This document shows positions 9,332 to 18,666 of a DNA stretch of 64,000 nt, in pieces; the stretch's first letter is position 1; the number at the start of each line of letters is the position of its first letter. Both the position numbers and the translations under genes were made by a program. Below the pieces are notes generated by a model. That model saw only the letters and a list, made by a program, of their open reading frames with translations, was not told where the DNA came from and did no database searches. The stretch comes from Pollutimonas sp963706785 (GTDB taxonomy: Bacteria; Pseudomonadota; Gammaproteobacteria; Burkholderiales; Burkholderiaceae_B), in contig CAVPNJ010000003.1 in assembly GCA_963706785.1 (NCBI GenBank), positions 62,001 to 126,000 of the forward strand, read 5' to 3'.

Positions 9332-9516
9332 AACCCGCACATCGACATGAAATTCGTCCACTGCACTTGCATCTGCGGCGTAAGGTAGCCTACGAAGGAC
9401 AGGGTTAACACCGCGGCCAGCGCAAGCCAAGCGGCGACGCGCCCCAGCCGCAGGCGGCGGACGGGTCTGGCCGTGGTCTCGATATTGCTGCAATGGCTTG
9501 TAGACATGTGCGTCAC
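9328..9516 (-). CDS. small single-helix protein downstream of MFS permease
   Basis: The 62 residues (GTG 9516, or 59 from ATG 9507) contain one transmembrane segment (AAWLALAAVLTLSFVGYL) after a basic N-terminus (RPVRRLRLGR). The gene starts 18 bases after the MFS stop codon on the same strand, so it is probably co-transcribed as a small accessory membrane protein. There is no known domain. The strong positive-inside pattern supports reality; the start codon is uncertain. Confidence 0.5.
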   Translation of the reverse strand: MTHMSTSHCSNIETTARPVRRLRLGRVAAWLALAAVLTLSFVGYLTPQMQVQWTNFMSMCGF

Positions 9517-9534
9517 CGTGTCGGAAAATTCGCG

Positions 9535-10731
9535 TCAGGCCGCTGCGGGGCTGGCGAGCGTCTGTTCTTTGATGGGAAGGCATAACAGCGCGGCAACGAC
9601 GGCCAGCACGATGCCCGTCCACCAAACCATTGTATAACTGCCAGTGGCCTGATAGAAATAGCCGCCCATCCAGACGCCGATAAAGCTGCCGACCTGATGC
9701 CCCAGGAAGGCAATGCCCGATAAGGTGGCGGCATACCGAAAGCCATAGATCTGTCCGATCAAGCCCTGCGTAAGCGGTACGGTGCCCAGCCAGAACAGGC
9801 CCATCCACGCGGCGAATACGTAAGCGACCATAGGCGTCAGGGGAACGGCGAGCAGAAAGATGATGCCGAAGGCCCGCAAAAAATACACGCCCGCCAGCAG
9901 CGTCTTTTTGCTGTACCGCCCGCCCAGCTTGCCCGCATATATACAGCCTGCAACGTTGAATAGCCCGATCAGGGCGATAGCCGTGGCGCCATGCGCAGCG
10001 GTCAAGCCGCCATCAGCCAGATAGGCCGGCAGATGCAGGGTGATGAAGGCAGTATGGAAGCCGCAAACGGCATAGCTCCAAAACAGGAAATGAAAGGATG
10101 GATGGGCAAGTGCCTGACGTATCGCACCGCCAAGGCTATGCGTCACAACGCCCGCGTCGGGCTTGCCCCTAAGAAAAGCTGCTAAAGGCAAGCCGGCTGC
10201 AACGAACATCGAAAGCACCCAGAGCGCGCCTGTCCAGTCCAGCGTCGAAATCAGTAGTTGCCCGGTTGGCACGACGGCGAACTGGCCTAAAGAGCCGCCG
10301 GCGCTTGCAATACCCATTGCCGTGCTGCGATAGGCTGGGGGAACAGCGCGCGCCACCACCGGCAGAATCACCGGGAATGTCGTGCCGGCCTGGCCTAAGC
10401 CGACGATCACGCCCGCCGTCAGGTACAAGGACATTTCGTCGGTAGATAATCGCATCCCGATCATGCCCATCACGTAGAGCACTGCCCCTAACGCGATCGT
10501 GCGACCAGCCCCGTAGCGGTCAGCCAGCATGCCCATGAAAATTGCGCCGACACCCCAGACAATGTTCTGGATGGCGAAGGCCAGTGAAAAGACGTCGCGT
10601 CCCCAGCCGTGTTCCAGGCCCATTGGCTGCATGAATAATCCGAAGGTGGCGCGCACCCCCAGGGAAAGCAGCACGATAAAGGCGCCGATATACAGCGTGC
10701 GCAAGTAGGGCGGTTGTACTTGGATTGACAT
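9535..10731 (-). CDS. MFS permease, probably organic-anion type
   Basis: This 398-residue 12-helix MFS protein has motif A (MGMLADRYGAGRT) after helix 2 and a second-half copy (KLGGRYSKKTL). The sequence GVRATFGLFMQPMGLEHGWGRDVFS in the first helix and loop is typical of the oxalate/formate-antiporter-like and monocarboxylate branch. I chose ATG 10731, because the longer upstream reading lacks membrane character. It diverges from the sulfite dehydrogenase genes across about 240 bases. A role in moving an organosulfur acid or carboxylate is inference from that neighbourhood. Confidence 0.82.
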   Translation of the reverse strand: MSIQVQPPYLRTLYIGAFIVLLSLGVRATFGLFMQPMGLEHGWGRDVFSLAFAIQNIVWGVGAIFMGMLADRYGAGRTIALGAVLYVMGMIGMRLSTDEMSLYLTAGVIVGLGQAGTTFPVILPVVARAVPPAYRSTAMGIASAGGSLGQFAVVPTGQLLISTLDWTGALWVLSMFVAAGLPLAAFLRGKPDAGVVTHSLGGAIRQALAHPSFHFLFWSYAVCGFHTAFITLHLPAYLADGGLTAAHGATAIALIGLFNVAGCIYAGKLGGRYSKKTLLAGVYFLRAFGIIFLLAVPLTPMVAYVFAAWMGLFWLGTVPLTQGLIGQIYGFRYAATLSGIAFLGHQVGSFIGVWMGGYFYQATGSYTMVWWTGIVLAVVAALLCLPIKEQTLASPAAA

Positions 10732-10973
10732 GGAATCAGGCGTTACGTGGCGTTGGCAGGACGGCGTCTTGCGGTCATCGTGAATAGTAGCACCGGCCGG
10801 CGTACAGTATGGGTTTAGTAATTTCCCATCCTGCCTTGATCTCGAGTGAGCCAAAAGACTACTACGTGGCGTTATAACCTGTTGTCGACATAATAATTAT
10901 GGGTTATAAGTTCATCGCTAAAAAAAATAAGAACGCTCGCTTAATCCTTCCGCCAAAAAATCAGGAGATCATC

Positions 10974-12209
10974 ATGAAGAAAACGACGGACGTCACGCGT
11001 CGGCGCCTGCTTATCACCGCGAGTGGTGCAGTGGCTTGGGCTGGCTTGGGCAGTGGTCTGGCATTGGCCGACTCGACCGAGCCGGCAAGCAAATCGTCGC
11101 CCGGCCCGGTATCTAACGCGAAGCCCTTGCCTGCGTACGCCAAATGGAAAGATGCGGACAGCATGATCGTCCACAGCGCCAACACCATCGAGACGCGCCG
11201 CAATGCCTTCGGATCCAGTGGCATCACCCCACTGGACAGGCTGTATATACGGAACAATATTTCGCCGCCATCCGAAGACATCATGAAGGACCCGGACGCC
11301 TGGAAGGTCGAGGTCAGTGGTGTGAAATCTCCGCGCACCTTCACCGTGGCCGAACTCAAGTCGTTGGGCCTGGTTTCGGTCGCGATGGTTTTGCAGTGTT
11401 CCGGCAACGGCCGAGCTTTTTTCAAGCATAAGCCCGGCGGCACGCAATGGACAGTGGGCGCCGCCGGCTGCGTTATCTTTACTGGCGTTCCCATTAAGGC
11501 GGTGCTTGAGGCCACGGGCGGCATGGCCGATGGCATGGTCTATATGACCAGCACCGGCGGCGAGGAAATTCCCCCCGGATTGGATCCCAAGACCATCATG
11601 GTAGAGCGCTCGGTGCCAGTGTCCGGCATTGAAGACGCCATTCTTGCGTGGGAAATCAACGGCGAACCACTGCCACTGGCCCATGGCGGCCCGTTGCGAA
11701 TTATTGTGCCTGGATATGCTGGGGTCAATAACGTGAAGTACGTCAAACACGTCGCCTTTACCAAGGAACAGTCCGCCGCCAAGATCCAGCAAAGCAGCTA
11801 CCGGAACTCGCCCATTGGCGTGAAGGCCACACCTGAATTCGATTCGATTTGGGAAATGGACCCTAAATCGTGGGTCACCTTGCCCTCGGATCCTGGCAAG
11901 CCGGTGAAGGCCGGTCGTGTCCAGATCAGCGGCATTGCCATGGGCGGCATGAGTGAAGCCAAGTTGGTCGAGGTTTCCCTGAATGGCGGCAAAGACTGGC
12001 AGCAGGCGCAGCTTACCGGGCCGGACTTGGGTAAGTATGCGTGGCGCGGCTTCGTGCTGGCCGTCGACCTGAAACCAGGCAGTTATGCTGTGGCCAGTCG
12101 AGTCACCAATGCGGCCGGCACATCCCAGCCGGAAGCGCGCAAGGAAAACGAGCGCGGCTACATGAATAACAGTTGGCGTGACCACATGGTTACGATCGAC
12201 GTCGTATAA
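10974..12209 (+). CDS. sorA: sulfite dehydrogenase molybdopterin subunit (SorA/SoxC type)
   Basis: This is a 411-residue periplasmic sulfite oxidase-family protein. A twin-arginine signal (TRRRLLITASGA, about 8-19) fits export of a folded molybdenum-cofactor enzyme. The Oxidored_molyb domain shows the Mo-ligand cysteine in LQCSGNGRAFF (Cys142). The C-terminal Mo-co dimerisation domain (VQISGIAMGG, VEVSLNGGKDW) ends with NSWRDHMVTIDV. It oxidises sulfite to sulfate and passes electrons to a c-type cytochrome, encoded 21 bases downstream. I chose ATG 10974 because CAGGAG precedes it and the Tat motif then sits at the N-terminus. SoxC is the alternative, but no other sox genes are nearby. Confidence 0.85.
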   Translation: MKKTTDVTRRRLLITASGAVAWAGLGSGLALADSTEPASKSSPGPVSNAKPLPAYAKWKDADSMIVHSANTIETRRNAFGSSGITPLDRLYIRNNISPPSEDIMKDPDAWKVEVSGVKSPRTFTVAELKSLGLVSVAMVLQCSGNGRAFFKHKPGGTQWTVGAAGCVIFTGVPIKAVLEATGGMADGMVYMTSTGGEEIPPGLDPKTIMVERSVPVSGIEDAILAWEINGEPLPLAHGGPLRIIVPGYAGVNNVKYVKHVAFTKEQSAAKIQQSSYRNSPIGVKATPEFDSIWEMDPKSWVTLPSDPGKPVKAGRVQISGIAMGGMSEAKLVEVSLNGGKDWQQAQLTGPDLGKYAWRGFVLAVDLKPGSYAVASRVTNAAGTSQPEARKENERGYMNNSWRDHMVTIDVV

Positions 12210-12230
12210 CCCTTTTCTAGAAGGATAGTA

Positions 12231-12563
12231 ATGAAATTCGCGGTAAGTATTGCAGCTTTGGTGGTAGCGGGCGTCGCAGGCCCATGTATGGCCGGTGGCG
12301 GCCCCGATACCGCCATGCTGGCGCGTGGCAAGGCCTTGTTCCAAACGCAGGCAACGCCCGCTTGTGCGATATGCCATACCTTGGCGGATGCCGGCTCAGC
12401 CGCAGCTGTTGGCCCGAACCTGAACGAACTCAAGCCGGATCTCGAACAAGTGCGTCGTGCGCTTAGAGACGGAGTGGGCATCATGCCATCGTTCGCGGAC
12501 ACATTGAGCGAAGACGAAATGAACGCGGTAGCAGAATACGTGGTCAGCGCAAGCAAAGGCTAA
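12231..12563 (+). CDS. sorB: monohaem cytochrome c subunit of sulfite dehydrogenase (SorB type)
   Basis: The 110 residues carry a Sec signal (cleavage near CMAGG), one haem c motif CAICH (Cys45-Cys48-His49) and a probable distal Met85 in GIMPSF. A single haem and immediate co-linearity with the molybdopterin subunit match SorB, the electron acceptor of SorAB, rather than dihaem SoxD. AGAAGGATAGTA precedes the ATG. Confidence 0.85.
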   Translation: MKFAVSIAALVVAGVAGPCMAGGGPDTAMLARGKALFQTQATPACAICHTLADAGSAAAVGPNLNELKPDLEQVRRALRDGVGIMPSFADTLSEDEMNAVAEYVVSASKG

Positions 12564-12606
12564 CTCGATGTGGTCAGTCTCCTCCATGACAATAAGATAA
12601 ATCGCA

Positions 12607-12635
12607 TTGACAGTCCAAAGGCGGCGGCTTAATCT
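12607..12635 (+). promoter_or_regulatory. candidate promoter for the tctCBA operon
   Basis: A consensus TTGACA (12607-12612) is followed, after 17 bases, by a weak TAATCT (12630-12635). It lies 54 bases before the tctC ATG and after the sorB stop, so the transporter may have its own transcript. The -35 is strong and the -10 poor. Confidence 0.4.
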
Positions 12636-12688
12636 GCCGACAGTCAATATAGATTGATGATAATCAGAAAAAATCCGAGGAGACGTCA

Positions 12689-13645
12689 ATGAAAGTTAGT
12701 CAGTTACTGAAATCCCTGGCTGTTGTGACCGCTCTGTGCGCGGGCGCTGCGCACGCGCAGGTCAGCGTCATGCTGCCTGCCAATCCGGGCGGTGGTTGGG
12801 ATTCCACGGGGCGGCAAGCGTTCCAAGCCATGAATCAGGCGGGTATCTACACGGGTACCGTGAACTTCACCAATAAGGGCGGCGCTGGCGGAACGATTGG
12901 ACTATCGGATTATCAGCGCTCGCAGAAAGGCAAGCCAGACGCGCTGGCGGTATTCGGTGCGATCACGGTGGGCGCCATTACGCTGAACCGTTCGCCGGTC
13001 GACCTTAGCAAATTTAGGCCAGTTGCACGCCTGACCGCCGAATATTTGGTGCTTGCCGTCAAGGCCGATTCACCCTACAAGACTTTGGGTGATTTCGTCG
13101 CTGCTCTCAAGAGCAATCCAGGCGCGTCAACCGTGGGTGGTGGTTCTGCCGGCGGCGTCGACCATATCGCACTGGCCTTGTTGGCGCAAAGCGCCGGTGT
13201 CCCGGTACCATCGTTGAACTATATTCCTCAGGCTGGCGGCGCAGACACAGTTATCGGCATCGTCAACGGCACACTTAAGGCCGGTATTTCGGGTATTTCC
13301 GAATTCCAGAAGTTTGCCCAGGAGGGCCGGATACGCATATTGGGTGTCACGACCGCCGAGCGGATGAAGAGTCTGAAAGACGTTCCTACCTTCAAAGAGG
13401 CGGGTTACGACGTCGAGATTGCGAACTGGCGCGGTATTCTGGGTTCAATCGACATGCCCGAGGCCAATCATAAGGAATGGGTCGAGCGCTTCACGAAACT
13501 GGATGCAAGCCCGGAATGGCAGGCCGTACTTGAAAAGCAGGGTTGGGATTCCTACTTCCTGCCCGGCGATGCCTTCGGTGCATTCATCCAAAGTGAAAGC
13601 AGCCGAATCAACAAGATCCTCAAAGACGCAGGACTGGCCAAGTAA
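12689..13645 (+). CDS. tctC: tripartite tricarboxylate transporter receptor TctC
   Basis: The 318-residue periplasmic receptor has a signal ending AHAQ (about 24), then VMLPANPGGGWDSTGRQAF, FTNKGGAGGTIGL and the ADTVIGIVNGTLKAGISG region of the TctC/Bug fold. Unlike the other receptors here, it is followed by tctB and tctA, and GGGWDSTGRQ is typical of receptors from complete TTT systems. CGAGGAGAC precedes the start. Relatives bind citrate, tricarballylate or other carboxylates; specificity cannot be read from the sequence. Confidence 0.92.
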   Translation: MKVSQLLKSLAVVTALCAGAAHAQVSVMLPANPGGGWDSTGRQAFQAMNQAGIYTGTVNFTNKGGAGGTIGLSDYQRSQKGKPDALAVFGAITVGAITLNRSPVDLSKFRPVARLTAEYLVLAVKADSPYKTLGDFVAALKSNPGASTVGGGSAGGVDHIALALLAQSAGVPVPSLNYIPQAGGADTVIGIVNGTLKAGISGISEFQKFAQEGRIRILGVTTAERMKSLKDVPTFKEAGYDVEIANWRGILGSIDMPEANHKEWVERFTKLDASPEWQAVLEKQGWDSYFLPGDAFGAFIQSESSRINKILKDAGLAK

Positions 13646-13672
13646 GCACATAGCAGCCAAGAAGGAATGTCG

Positions 13673-14155
13673 ATGACATTGTTGCGCAAAGGTCCTTGGT
13701 GGCTGGGGTTGGCCGTCATCTTTATGGGGGCGGTCTGCTTTTATGCCTCGACGGAACTGGCTGCCACTGCACAGTATGCGGCTGTGGGGCCCGGCATATT
13801 CGTTGCCGGGGTCGGCTTGGGGCTGATAGGCTTGGGCGTATCGTTGCTGATCCAAATCGCGCGCGGCGAAGTTTTTGAACCCGAAGAGGCCGAGAACGCG
13901 GTGCCCGGCCAATCCATGGACAAGCGTGCTTTTTTCACTGCATTGCTGGCCGCCGTGGTTCCCGCGCTGACCATTGAAACTCTGGGGCTACCCGTGACGG
14001 CCATGTTGTCGTTCATGTTGGTGGCACGTGCATTTGGTTCACAGCGTCTTGTCTCGGATCTTGTTGTCGGATTTGTGCTGGCCAGCATTTGCTGGTTTAT
14101 CTTCGGCTGGTTGGGGTTGCAGCTGGGTGGCTTCTTTCCCTTGGCGGGCTTGTAA
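13673..14155 (+). CDS. tctB: tripartite tricarboxylate transporter small membrane subunit TctB
   Basis: This 160-residue protein has four hydrophobic helices (LGLAVIFMGAVCFYAS; YAAVGPGIFVAGVGLGLIGLG; FTALLAAVVPALTIE; VGFVLASICWFIFGWLGL), the TctB topology. I prefer ATG 13673 over ATG 13667 because AAGAAGGA lies at proper spacing only for the former. The stop overlaps the tctA start (TAATG), indicating translational coupling. Confidence 0.88.
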   Translation: MTLLRKGPWWLGLAVIFMGAVCFYASTELAATAQYAAVGPGIFVAGVGLGLIGLGVSLLIQIARGEVFEPEEAENAVPGQSMDKRAFFTALLAAVVPALTIETLGLPVTAMLSFMLVARAFGSQRLVSDLVVGFVLASICWFIFGWLGLQLGGFFPLAGL

Positions 14156-15642
14156 TGGATACATTGCTGCTGTTGCTCCACGGCTTCGAGGTCGCTCTGA
14201 CACCCACCAACCTGATGTGGGCCTTGGTGGGGTCAGTGTTGGGAACGGCGATCGGTATTCTTCCCGGTATCGGCCCGGCGCTGACTATTGCATTGTTGTT
14301 GCCAGTAACGGTTTCGGTGGGGCCGGTTTCCGCTTTTATCATGTTTGCCGGAGTGCTCTACGGCGCCATGTATGGCGGGTCGACAACGTCCATCCTGATC
14401 AATACGCCGGGCGAGGCCGGGTCGATGATGACCGCGCTCGAAGGCAACAAAATGGCAAGGTCGGGCCGTGGCGCAGCGGCATTGGCCACCGCAGCCATCG
14501 GTTCCTTTGTTGCAGGAACCATTGCAACCTTGCTGCTCACGTTTGCGGCGCCCGTGGTGGCCGAGCTCGCCTTTTTGCTCAAGCCTGCCGATTACTTCGC
14601 ATTGACGATTCTTGCGTTTACGTCGGTGGCAGTGGTCATGGGCGCGTCGCGGCTGCGTGGGTTTGTGTCCCTGTTCATCGGGCTGGCGCTGGGCGTAATT
14701 GGCATTGATGCCATGACCGGGCAGCCACGGATGACTTTCGGACTTGCTCCGCTGCTGGAAGGCGTCGAATTGACGGTCGTGCTGGTTTCCCTCTTCGCGG
14801 TAGGTGAAATTTTGTACGTGGCCAGTCGCTACTCAAATGCGAAGGACGATATTGTTTCCATCAAAGGTAAGGCTTTCATGACACGCGAGGACTGGCGTCG
14901 ATCCTGGAAACCTTGGCTGCGCGGTACCGCCATCGGTTTTCCGATAGGCACAATTCCTGGCGGCGGTTCTGAAATTCCAACCATGCTGTCCTACACGCTC
15001 GAGAAAAAGTTGTCACGGCACAAGAATGAATTTGGAAAAGGGGCGATCGAGGGCGTCGCAGGGCCAGAGGCAGCCAACAACGCAGCTGCGGCGGGCATTC
15101 TGGTGCCGTTGCTCACGCTGGGGCTCCCGACGTCGGCCACGGCAGCTATCCTGCTGGCGGCGTTCCAGAACTACGGTCTACAGCCCGGCCCTTTCCTGTT
15201 CACCAGCAATCCGGAACTGGTCTGGGGCCTGATCGCGTCTCTGTACATTGGCAATGTCATGCTGCTGGTGCTGAATCTGCCCTTGGTCGGCATATGGGTC
15301 AAGCTATTGCAGATTCCCCGGCCACAGTTGTATGCCGGTATCCTGGTTTTTGCGGTCATGGGCATCTGGGGTGTGTCGGGGTCAGTGTTTGACCTGGGTT
15401 TGATGGCCGCACTGGGTCTAATCGGCTACGCGATGCGGGTTTACGGGTTTCCCATTCCACCGCTATTGATCGGCATGATCCTCGTGCCGCTGACTGAAAA
15501 TCAGCTCAGGACAGCGCTGGCAGCGGGCCAAGGAAAAATATCCGTACTGTTCGAGACGCCCGTCTCGATAGCCTTCCTTCTGCTCGCCATCCTGTTCCTG
15601 TTCTTGCCCTTTTTGCTTAAACGCTTGAGGTCAGCGGCGTAG
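14155..15642 (+). CDS. tctA: tripartite tricarboxylate transporter large membrane subunit TctA
   Basis: The 495-residue TctA protein has the family signatures GILPGIGPALTIALLLP and YGGSTTSILINTPGEAGS in the first half, and the repeat FPIGTIPGGGSEIPTMLSY in the second. It is the sodium- or proton-coupled permease with about 12 helices that receives ligand from TctC. The start ATG 14155 overlaps the tctB stop by one base. An upstream reading would be in tctB coding sequence. This completes the only full TTT system in the window, right behind SorAB. Confidence 0.95.
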   Translation: MDTLLLLLHGFEVALTPTNLMWALVGSVLGTAIGILPGIGPALTIALLLPVTVSVGPVSAFIMFAGVLYGAMYGGSTTSILINTPGEAGSMMTALEGNKMARSGRGAAALATAAIGSFVAGTIATLLLTFAAPVVAELAFLLKPADYFALTILAFTSVAVVMGASRLRGFVSLFIGLALGVIGIDAMTGQPRMTFGLAPLLEGVELTVVLVSLFAVGEILYVASRYSNAKDDIVSIKGKAFMTREDWRRSWKPWLRGTAIGFPIGTIPGGGSEIPTMLSYTLEKKLSRHKNEFGKGAIEGVAGPEAANNAAAAGILVPLLTLGLPTSATAAILLAAFQNYGLQPGPFLFTSNPELVWGLIASLYIGNVMLLVLNLPLVGIWVKLLQIPRPQLYAGILVFAVMGIWGVSGSVFDLGLMAALGLIGYAMRVYGFPIPPLLIGMILVPLTENQLRTALAAGQGKISVLFETPVSIAFLLLAILFLFLPFLLKRLRSAA

Positions 15643-15824
15643 GTGCTTGACCTTACTTGCATCGCGCATCGGTTCATTACAGATAGGTTAAACCTTTAGA
15701 AACCTTCGGGGTATCCCCCATAGAGGCCCAAGTGCGGCTGCTTTAGTATTGCAATTGTGGTAATGGAGCTTTGGTCGCAAAGTTTTGCTGTACTCGCTCA
15801 GAATAACTTTACCAGAGGACAATC

Positions 15825-16691
15825 TTGGACTCGAATCGTCTGCCTCTACAGCCTGGCGACACCGTTCCGGCGGGGAGCCGGCGCACCTCAGTACACTGGG
15901 CACATTGGACGCATCGCATTTTCGTCTTCCTAATATATTGCTTCATGCTCAGCCCACTTTTTTTTGTGGTGTGGCTAAGTTTTTTCCAAGATGCAATCCT
16001 GTATTTTCCACCGTCTGGTTACACCTTAAGTTGGTACCTGAAGGCGGTCACGCAGCCGGCATTCGTCAACGGATTTTTGACAAGCCTGCAGGTTGCTACC
16101 CTAGCTGCTGTGGTGGGTGTTGGGCTGGGAGTCATGGCGGCGTTGGGCATTATCAGATTTCGCTTCCGGGGCAATAAGCCCGTTAACACCTTGCTGCTTT
16201 CGCCCTTGCTTATACCGGGTATCGTTGCTGGCGTCGCCATCTACCTGGCGTATTTGCGACTGGAGAATTTCCTTGATATGGACATCGTGGGAACGTATGG
16301 CGGTCTTGTAATCGCCCACGTTTGCCTCACGATTCCCTGGACAGTGCGATTGGTGTCGGCGAGCATGGAAGGCCTGGATCCTTCCATCGAGGAAGCAGCA
16401 CGTAATCTGGGCGCCAGCTCTGTCGTAGCCTTTGTGCGAATTACGCTGCCCATGTTGCGGCCAGCCATCGTTGCGGCGTGCTTGTTCAGTTTCATTGTGT
16501 CGTTCGAGAACCTTGAGCTGTCGCTTTCCCTGGTGGGTCCGGGTCGTACGACTTTGCCCATTGCCATCATGCAGTACCTTGAGTTCAACCTGGACCCGAC
16601 TATTGCGGCGGTCTCTGCAATCCAGATCGTCTTGTTGGGCATCATTATGCTGGTCACCGACCGTTACGTGAAACTCAGTCAGGTGGTGTAA
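15825..16691 (+). CDS. polyamine-type ABC importer permease (PotC-like)
   Basis: The 288-residue permease has a hydrophilic N-terminus, six helices and the cytoplasmic EAA loop (EAARNLGASSVVAFVRITLPML, near residue 190) that docks on the ATPase. The start is TTG 15825, preceded by AGAGGACAATC; no ATG fits before the first helix. It is the first gene of a long plus-strand operon, unusually preceding the ATPase and the PotB-like permease. The 182 bases upstream contain only a GGGGTATCCCC palindrome (15708-15718). Members of this family import spermidine, putrescine or related amines, opines and amino acids. Confidence 0.9.
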   Translation: MDSNRLPLQPGDTVPAGSRRTSVHWAHWTHRIFVFLIYCFMLSPLFFVVWLSFFQDAILYFPPSGYTLSWYLKAVTQPAFVNGFLTSLQVATLAAVVGVGLGVMAALGIIRFRFRGNKPVNTLLLSPLLIPGIVAGVAIYLAYLRLENFLDMDIVGTYGGLVIAHVCLTIPWTVRLVSASMEGLDPSIEEAARNLGASSVVAFVRITLPMLRPAIVAACLFSFIVSFENLELSLSLVGPGRTTLPIAIMQYLEFNLDPTIAAVSAIQIVLLGIIMLVTDRYVKLSQVV

Positions 16692-16694
16692 AAG

Positions 16695-17747
16695 ATGGCA
16701 AAAGTCTCGATTGACAGGCTAAAAAAGCAGTTTGGTTCCTCGGTGGCCGTTTCGGATTTTTCGCTGGATATCGCCGATGGAGAATTGGTAGCGTTTCTAG
16801 GCCCTAGCGGCTGCGGCAAAACTACCACCTTACGGATGATTGCAGGGTTCATAGAGCCCACCGCAGGTTCTATATATATCGGCGGCGACGACGTTACTCA
16901 GGTGCCCGTACACAAGCGCAATACAGGCATGGTGTTTCAGCGTTACGCGTTGTTTCCTCATATGACCGTAGCGGAGAACGTGGCTTTCGGCTTACAGATG
17001 CGCAAGACTCCTGCGGCGGAGCGCGACAAGCGTATCGGCGTCGCACTCGATATGGTACGCATGACGCAATTCTATGACCGCTATCCGCGTCAGCTATCCG
17101 GTGGCCAGCAACAGCGGGTTGCCATTGCGCGCGCCTTGGCCATTCAACCAAAAGTGTTCCTCCTTGATGAGCCGCTCTCCAACCTGGATGCGAAGCTCAG
17201 GCTCGAGGTCCGTGAAGAAATCCGGAGTCTTCAGCGGGAACTCGGACTAACTACTATTTTCGTTACGCATGATCAGGAAGAGGCGCTGGCCGTATCAGAT
17301 CGCATGGCCATTATGTACGACGGCAAGGTGCAGCAAGTAGGGCCGCCTAACGACCTGTACGAGAAACCTGCCAATTTGTTCGTGGCTGATTTCCTCGGCA
17401 AAATGAATTTCTTCGATGGTCGCATGACCGAAGCATCTCGCTTCAGCACGGGTAATGGAATCGAGTTGACAGTAGACGGCGCAATTTCATCCACCAACAA
17501 GGTTGGCGTGCGTCCAGAACGAGTTTCCTTGTCCACCGAGACCGTCGGACGGAACGCCTTGCCGGGCATTGTGGAATCGGCGGTCTATCTAGGGCCCGTT
17601 ATTAATGTGCGTGTTCGCCTGGATGCAGGAGATGTTATCGGGTGCCAACTGCCCAATACCGCGGAGTCGGCAAGCCGGCCAGTGACGGTCGGCGCCCGCA
17701 TCCACGCATGCTTCAGTCCCGAGGACTGCGTCGTTTTCTCTGAATAA
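16695..17747 (+). CDS. polyamine-type ABC importer ATPase (PotA-like)
   Basis: This is a 350-residue ATPase with Walker A GPSGCGKT (36-43), signature LSGGQQQR (134-141), Walker B VFLLDEPLSNLD (about 154-165), H-loop FVTHDQEEA and a C-terminal TOBE-type domain (GVRPERVSL). This is the architecture of the spermidine/putrescine/iron(III) class. It starts three bases after the first permease and is followed by the second permease, so it powers this importer. Confidence 0.95.
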   Translation: MAKVSIDRLKKQFGSSVAVSDFSLDIADGELVAFLGPSGCGKTTTLRMIAGFIEPTAGSIYIGGDDVTQVPVHKRNTGMVFQRYALFPHMTVAENVAFGLQMRKTPAAERDKRIGVALDMVRMTQFYDRYPRQLSGGQQQRVAIARALAIQPKVFLLDEPLSNLDAKLRLEVREEIRSLQRELGLTTIFVTHDQEEALAVSDRMAIMYDGKVQQVGPPNDLYEKPANLFVADFLGKMNFFDGRMTEASRFSTGNGIELTVDGAISSTNKVGVRPERVSLSTETVGRNALPGIVESAVYLGPVINVRVRLDAGDVIGCQLPNTAESASRPVTVGARIHACFSPEDCVVFSE

Positions 17748-17760
17748 GGCGGGTATTTGC

Positions 17761-18639
17761 ATGTCCGAACTCGATAAAAACGTACGCGACGGCAAGCAGC
17801 TGGGCAGAAGCCTTGCCTTTCCGGCGTCCATCGTGGTTCTGCTGGTAATGCTTGTGCCCATCTTGATGCTTTTCCGGTACAGCTTCAACCATTTTGATTC
17901 GTCCATGATGGTGGAAGGTTTTACCCTTCAAAACTATATCAACTTTTTCCGGGATCCCTATTATCGCGACGTCTTTCTGGACACCTTATATGTAGCGTTG
18001 GTATGTACCGTACTGGCTTTGATTTTGGGCTTTCCGGTGGCCTATTTCTTGGCTAGAACACAAAGCCGGTACAAAAGTCTGTTCATTATTCTTCTTGTGT
18101 TCCCGCTTATGGTTGGGAACGTGGTGCGTGCGGCGGGCTGGATGGTCATTCTAGGTAACGCCGGATTCGTGAATTTTGTCTTGCAGTGGATGGGGCTGAT
18201 CAACAAGCCCATACAGATCATGTACACGCCACTAGCTGTAATCATAGGAACGACGGGCGTGATAATGCCCTACCTGATACTTACTTTGCAAAGCGTTCTG
18301 GAAGGCATCGATTTTTCGGTCGAAGAGGCCGCACAGAACCTGGGCGCAGGCTTTTTGACTACCTTCCGTCGCGTGGTGCTGCCCATTGCGGCGCCAGGCG
18401 TGGCAGCCGGGACAATGCTGGTGTTCATCTTATGCATGAACGCGTATGCAACGCCCGTTTTACTCGGCGGGACGGGCATCACCATGATGGCCCCAGCCTT
18501 GTACGATCAAATCACCAAGGCGTCGAACTGGCCGTTTGGATCAACGCTTGCATTGGTTCTGGTAATTGCCACGCTGGTCATGGCCTTGCTGTCCAGTTGG
18601 CTGATTCACCGTCGCTACGTCAAGACGATGGTGTCCTGA
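17761..18639 (+). CDS. polyamine-type ABC importer permease (PotB-like)
   Basis: The 292-residue inner-membrane permease has six helices. Its EAA loop is EEAAQNLGAGFLTTFRRVVLP, and MAPALYDQITKASNWPFGSTLAL near the C-terminus is typical of PotB/PhnU-type proteins. It lies 13 bases after the ATPase gene and heterodimerises with the product of 15825-16691 to form the pore. Confidence 0.93.
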   Translation: MSELDKNVRDGKQLGRSLAFPASIVVLLVMLVPILMLFRYSFNHFDSSMMVEGFTLQNYINFFRDPYYRDVFLDTLYVALVCTVLALILGFPVAYFLARTQSRYKSLFIILLVFPLMVGNVVRAAGWMVILGNAGFVNFVLQWMGLINKPIQIMYTPLAVIIGTTGVIMPYLILTLQSVLEGIDFSVEEAAQNLGAGFLTTFRRVVLPIAAPGVAAGTMLVFILCMNAYATPVLLGGTGITMMAPALYDQITKASNWPFGSTLALVLVIATLVMALLSSWLIHRRYVKTMVS

Positions 18640-18666
18640 AAAAACCTGATTCCGCTGGAGAATACG

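Noticed and set aside
10941..12377. 478-codon open frame on the minus strand
   Set aside because: Exact antisense shadow of sorA and sorB; composition is low-complexity His/Gly/Arg with no domain, while the plus strand encodes clear protein families.
15700..15720. GGGGTATCCCC palindrome as a terminator of tctCBA
   Set aside because: Stem of only four G-C pairs and no T-tract; left as a note in the permease entry.
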